Source of the DNA: CAZOMR01 sp964580655
Lineage (GTDB): Bacteria; RBG-13-61-14; CAZOMR01
NCBI GenBank assembly: GCA_964580655.1
Contig: CAZOMR010000176.1
Location: 1 to 7,303 of the forward strand
DNA length: 7,303 bases
Reading direction: 5' to 3'
In this document: positions 5,973-7,303 of the stretch, piece by piece
Position numbering within the stretch: the stretch's first letter is position 1
Layout: the number at the start of each line of letters is the position of its first letter
Notes under the pieces: model-generated
The model's input: the letters and a program-made list of their open reading frames with translations, nothing else
Database searches by the model: none
What the model was told of the DNA's origin: nothing
Translations under genes and position numbers: made by a program

Positions 5973-7145
5973 ATGGGCACATTGAGAGATAAAGTGGTAA
6001 TCGCGGGTGTAGGCTACACCAAATTCGGGGAGTTGTGGGAGAAGAACCAGCAGGACCTTCTTGTGGAAGCCGTGTTCGAGGCTCTGGATGATGCCGGTGT
6101 AGAGCCAAAAGATATAGAGGCCGGATGGGTCGGGATACAATATCCTTTCACCGGTGTCTCGGCCGGGGCCGCGGTGGAGCCGCTCAAGATGTATGGCATT
6201 CCCTTTACCAGGGTGGAAAATTTCTGTGCATCCGGCATGGATGCCTTTCGCAATGCCTGCATGGCCGTAGCCTCCGGGGTGTATGACCTGGTTTTAGCCT
6301 GCGGGGTTGAGAAGCTCATGGACCAGGGAAGCCGAGGCCTTCCTTCAACCACCGGGGCCATGGGAGTGGCATTTGACAGGCCGAGCGCTCCGGCCATGTT
6401 CGCTCTTGCCGCAAGCCGCTGTTTTGAAGAGCATGGCTGGACCAAGGAGACACTGGCCAATGTCCCTGTGAAGAATCACGAGAACGGCACGCATCATCCC
6501 AAGGCGCATTTCCGCAAGGCTATCACCATTGATGATGTTCTCAATGCCCCGATCATATCCTGGCCCCTGGGCCGCTATGACTGCTGTGCCATGAGCGACG
6601 GGTCCGCGGCTTTGATCATCACCACCCCGGAACGCGCCCGCTCGCTCAAGCACAAGGATGACTTCGTCAAGGTCAAGGCCAACGAGATTTCCGTCTATAC
6701 CTTGTATCCGTGGCTTCACCCGGAGTATGACTTCCTCGGATTCCCCTCTACACAGCAGGCGGCCCGGTCTGCATATAAGCAGGCCGGCATCAAGGACCCT
6801 GCGAAGGAGATTGATGTGGCCGAGTGCCACGACTGCTTCAGCATTACCGAGATACTAAACACCGAGGACCTGGGCTTTTGCAAGAAGGGACAAGGAGGGG
6901 ACTTCATCAAGGAGGGAAACACTAAATACGGCGGATTGATCCCGATAAATGTCTCCGGTGGGCTCAAGTGCTTCGGTCATCCCATAGGAGCAACCGGTTG
7001 CAGGATGCTTGTGGAGATATCCAAGCAACTCCAGGGCCGAGCTGACGGACTCCAGGTCAAAGACCCGAAGTTAGCTCTCGCACATAACCTCGGGGGGGCT
7101 TTTACAGTCGCATCAGTTACAATACTCGGAAGAAACGATACCTGA
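5973..7145 (+). CDS. SCP2/lipid-transfer-type thiolase (BbsB-like)
   Basis: This 390-residue thiolase-fold enzyme belongs to the SCP-x/nonspecific lipid-transfer thiolase branch; it has no C-terminal sterol carrier domain. Active-site elements are nucleophile Cys85 in ENFCASGMDAF, HDCFS (286-290) replacing NEAF of classical thiolases, His336 in GGLKCFGHPIGATG, and HNLGGAF (371-377) in place of the C-terminal Cys-Gly motif. Keeping Cys85 argues for true thiolysis/condensation rather than the retro-aldol chemistry of the Cys-less steroid enzyme Ltp2. Known relatives such as BbsB work only with a DUF35 partner (BbsA; ChsH2 for Ltp2). Here the obvious partner is the DUF35 half of the preceding gene, 23 bases upstream. 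AAGGAGG lies 7 bases before the ATG. This is the last gene of the operon, followed by a terminator-like repeat. Likely substrates in this branch are branched or ring-bearing 3-oxoacyl-CoAs; that assignment is inference. Confidence 0.9.
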   Translation: MGTLRDKVVIAGVGYTKFGELWEKNQQDLLVEAVFEALDDAGVEPKDIEAGWVGIQYPFTGVSAGAAVEPLKMYGIPFTRVENFCASGMDAFRNACMAVASGVYDLVLACGVEKLMDQGSRGLPSTTGAMGVAFDRPSAPAMFALAASRCFEEHGWTKETLANVPVKNHENGTHHPKAHFRKAITIDDVLNAPIISWPLGRYDCCAMSDGSAALIITTPERARSLKHKDDFVKVKANEISVYTLYPWLHPEYDFLGFPSTQQAARSAYKQAGIKDPAKEIDVAECHDCFSITEILNTEDLGFCKKGQGGDFIKEGNTKYGGLIPINVSGGLKCFGHPIGATGCRMLVEISKQLQGRADGLQVKDPKLALAHNLGGAFTVASVTILGRNDT

Positions 7146-7166
7146 TGCCTTCCCGATGCTAAAGCC

Positions 7167-7206
7167 AAAAATAGGTAACCGTTCCTGTTTTGCAGTCCCT
7201 ATTTTT
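7167..7206 (+). terminator. AT-rich inverted repeat, possible terminator of the thiolase operon
   Basis: AAAAATAGG (7167-7175) is the exact reverse complement of CCTATTTTT (7198-7206), with a 22-base loop, starting 21 bases after the thiolase stop. The A-tract/stem/T-tract arrangement is that of a bidirectional intrinsic terminator. However, only two pairs are G-C and the loop is long, so the stem is weak. No other hairpin or convincing gene is visible in 7146-7303. Confidence 0.35.
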
Positions 7207-7303
7207 CAAAATTTTGCAGAAGATATTGGAAAGTAGTTGAAAAAGTTATCATCCCACCTTATTCATAGCCCCCCATAAGATTTAGGTCCGTCCTCCTGCC
7301 AAA

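Noticed and set aside
5515..6108. A 197-codon minus-strand open frame spanning the junction of the fusion gene and the SCP2-type thiolase.
   Set aside because: Its Pro/His/Leu-rich composition, lack of a ribosome binding site and lack of any family motif mark it as a shadow of the two real genes.
7237..7265. TTGAAA followed after 17 bases by TATTCA near the window end, a possible promoter for a gene beyond the window.
   Set aside because: The -10 box matches only three positions of TATAAT and no gene start is visible before 7303.

Overview
The window looks like chromosomal DNA from an anaerobic Gram-negative bacterium. Desulfobacterota (the former Deltaproteobacteria) is my best guess. It rests on gene style: a YkuD L,D-transpeptidase with a tetratricopeptide-like N-terminus, a long-chain polyprenyl diphosphate synthase of respiratory-quinone type, and a set of thiolase-fold acyl-CoA genes of the sort common in anaerobic degraders. 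This assignment is inference, because no rRNA or other phylogenetic marker is present. I see no mobile element, CRISPR array, tRNA or rRNA.

Layout. (1) Positions 1-115 hold a good sigma70-type promoter and no gene. (2) Positions 119-811 (+) encode ribulose-phosphate 3-epimerase (rpe). (3) Positions 824-1834 (-) encode an exported L,D-transpeptidase that converges on rpe across a 12-base gap. It has its own near-consensus promoter (TTGATC, 17 bases, TATAAT) about 40 bases upstream of its start. (4) Positions 1835-2033 contain that promoter and nothing else I can support. (5) Positions 2034-3023 (-) encode a trans-polyprenyl diphosphate synthase whose promoter begins with a perfect TTGACA. (6) Positions 3024-3264 are a divergent control region. 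It holds the synthase promoter, a weak forward promoter, and a two-tier GC-rich hairpin in the leader of the next operon. (7) Positions 3265-7145 (+) are a tight three-gene operon: a classical thiolase, an HMG-CoA-synthase-like domain fused to a DUF35 zinc-ribbon/OB domain, and an SCP2/lipid-transfer-type thiolase. Each gene has a strong Shine-Dalgarno sequence, and the gaps are 42 and 23 bases. (8) Positions 7146-7303 hold an AT-rich terminator-like inverted repeat and no gene I can support.

The operon is the most interesting part. Its layout recalls two known kinds of multi-subunit acyl-CoA machine: the archaeal acetoacetyl-CoA thiolase/DUF35/HMG-CoA synthase complex, and the BbsAB-type thiolases in which an SCP2-type thiolase needs a DUF35 partner. 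Both thiolases here keep their catalytic residues. The HMG-CoA-synthase-like half of the fusion has lost the nucleophilic cysteine (Leu103 at that place), and apparently also the general-acid/base Glu and His. It may therefore be a pseudoenzyme that acts as a scaffold and CoA/acyl channel between two active thiolases. The substrate cannot be read from the sequence. The other genes (pentose phosphate/Calvin-type sugar interconversion, peptidoglycan cross-linking, isoprenoid chain synthesis) are housekeeping and have no obvious link to the operon.
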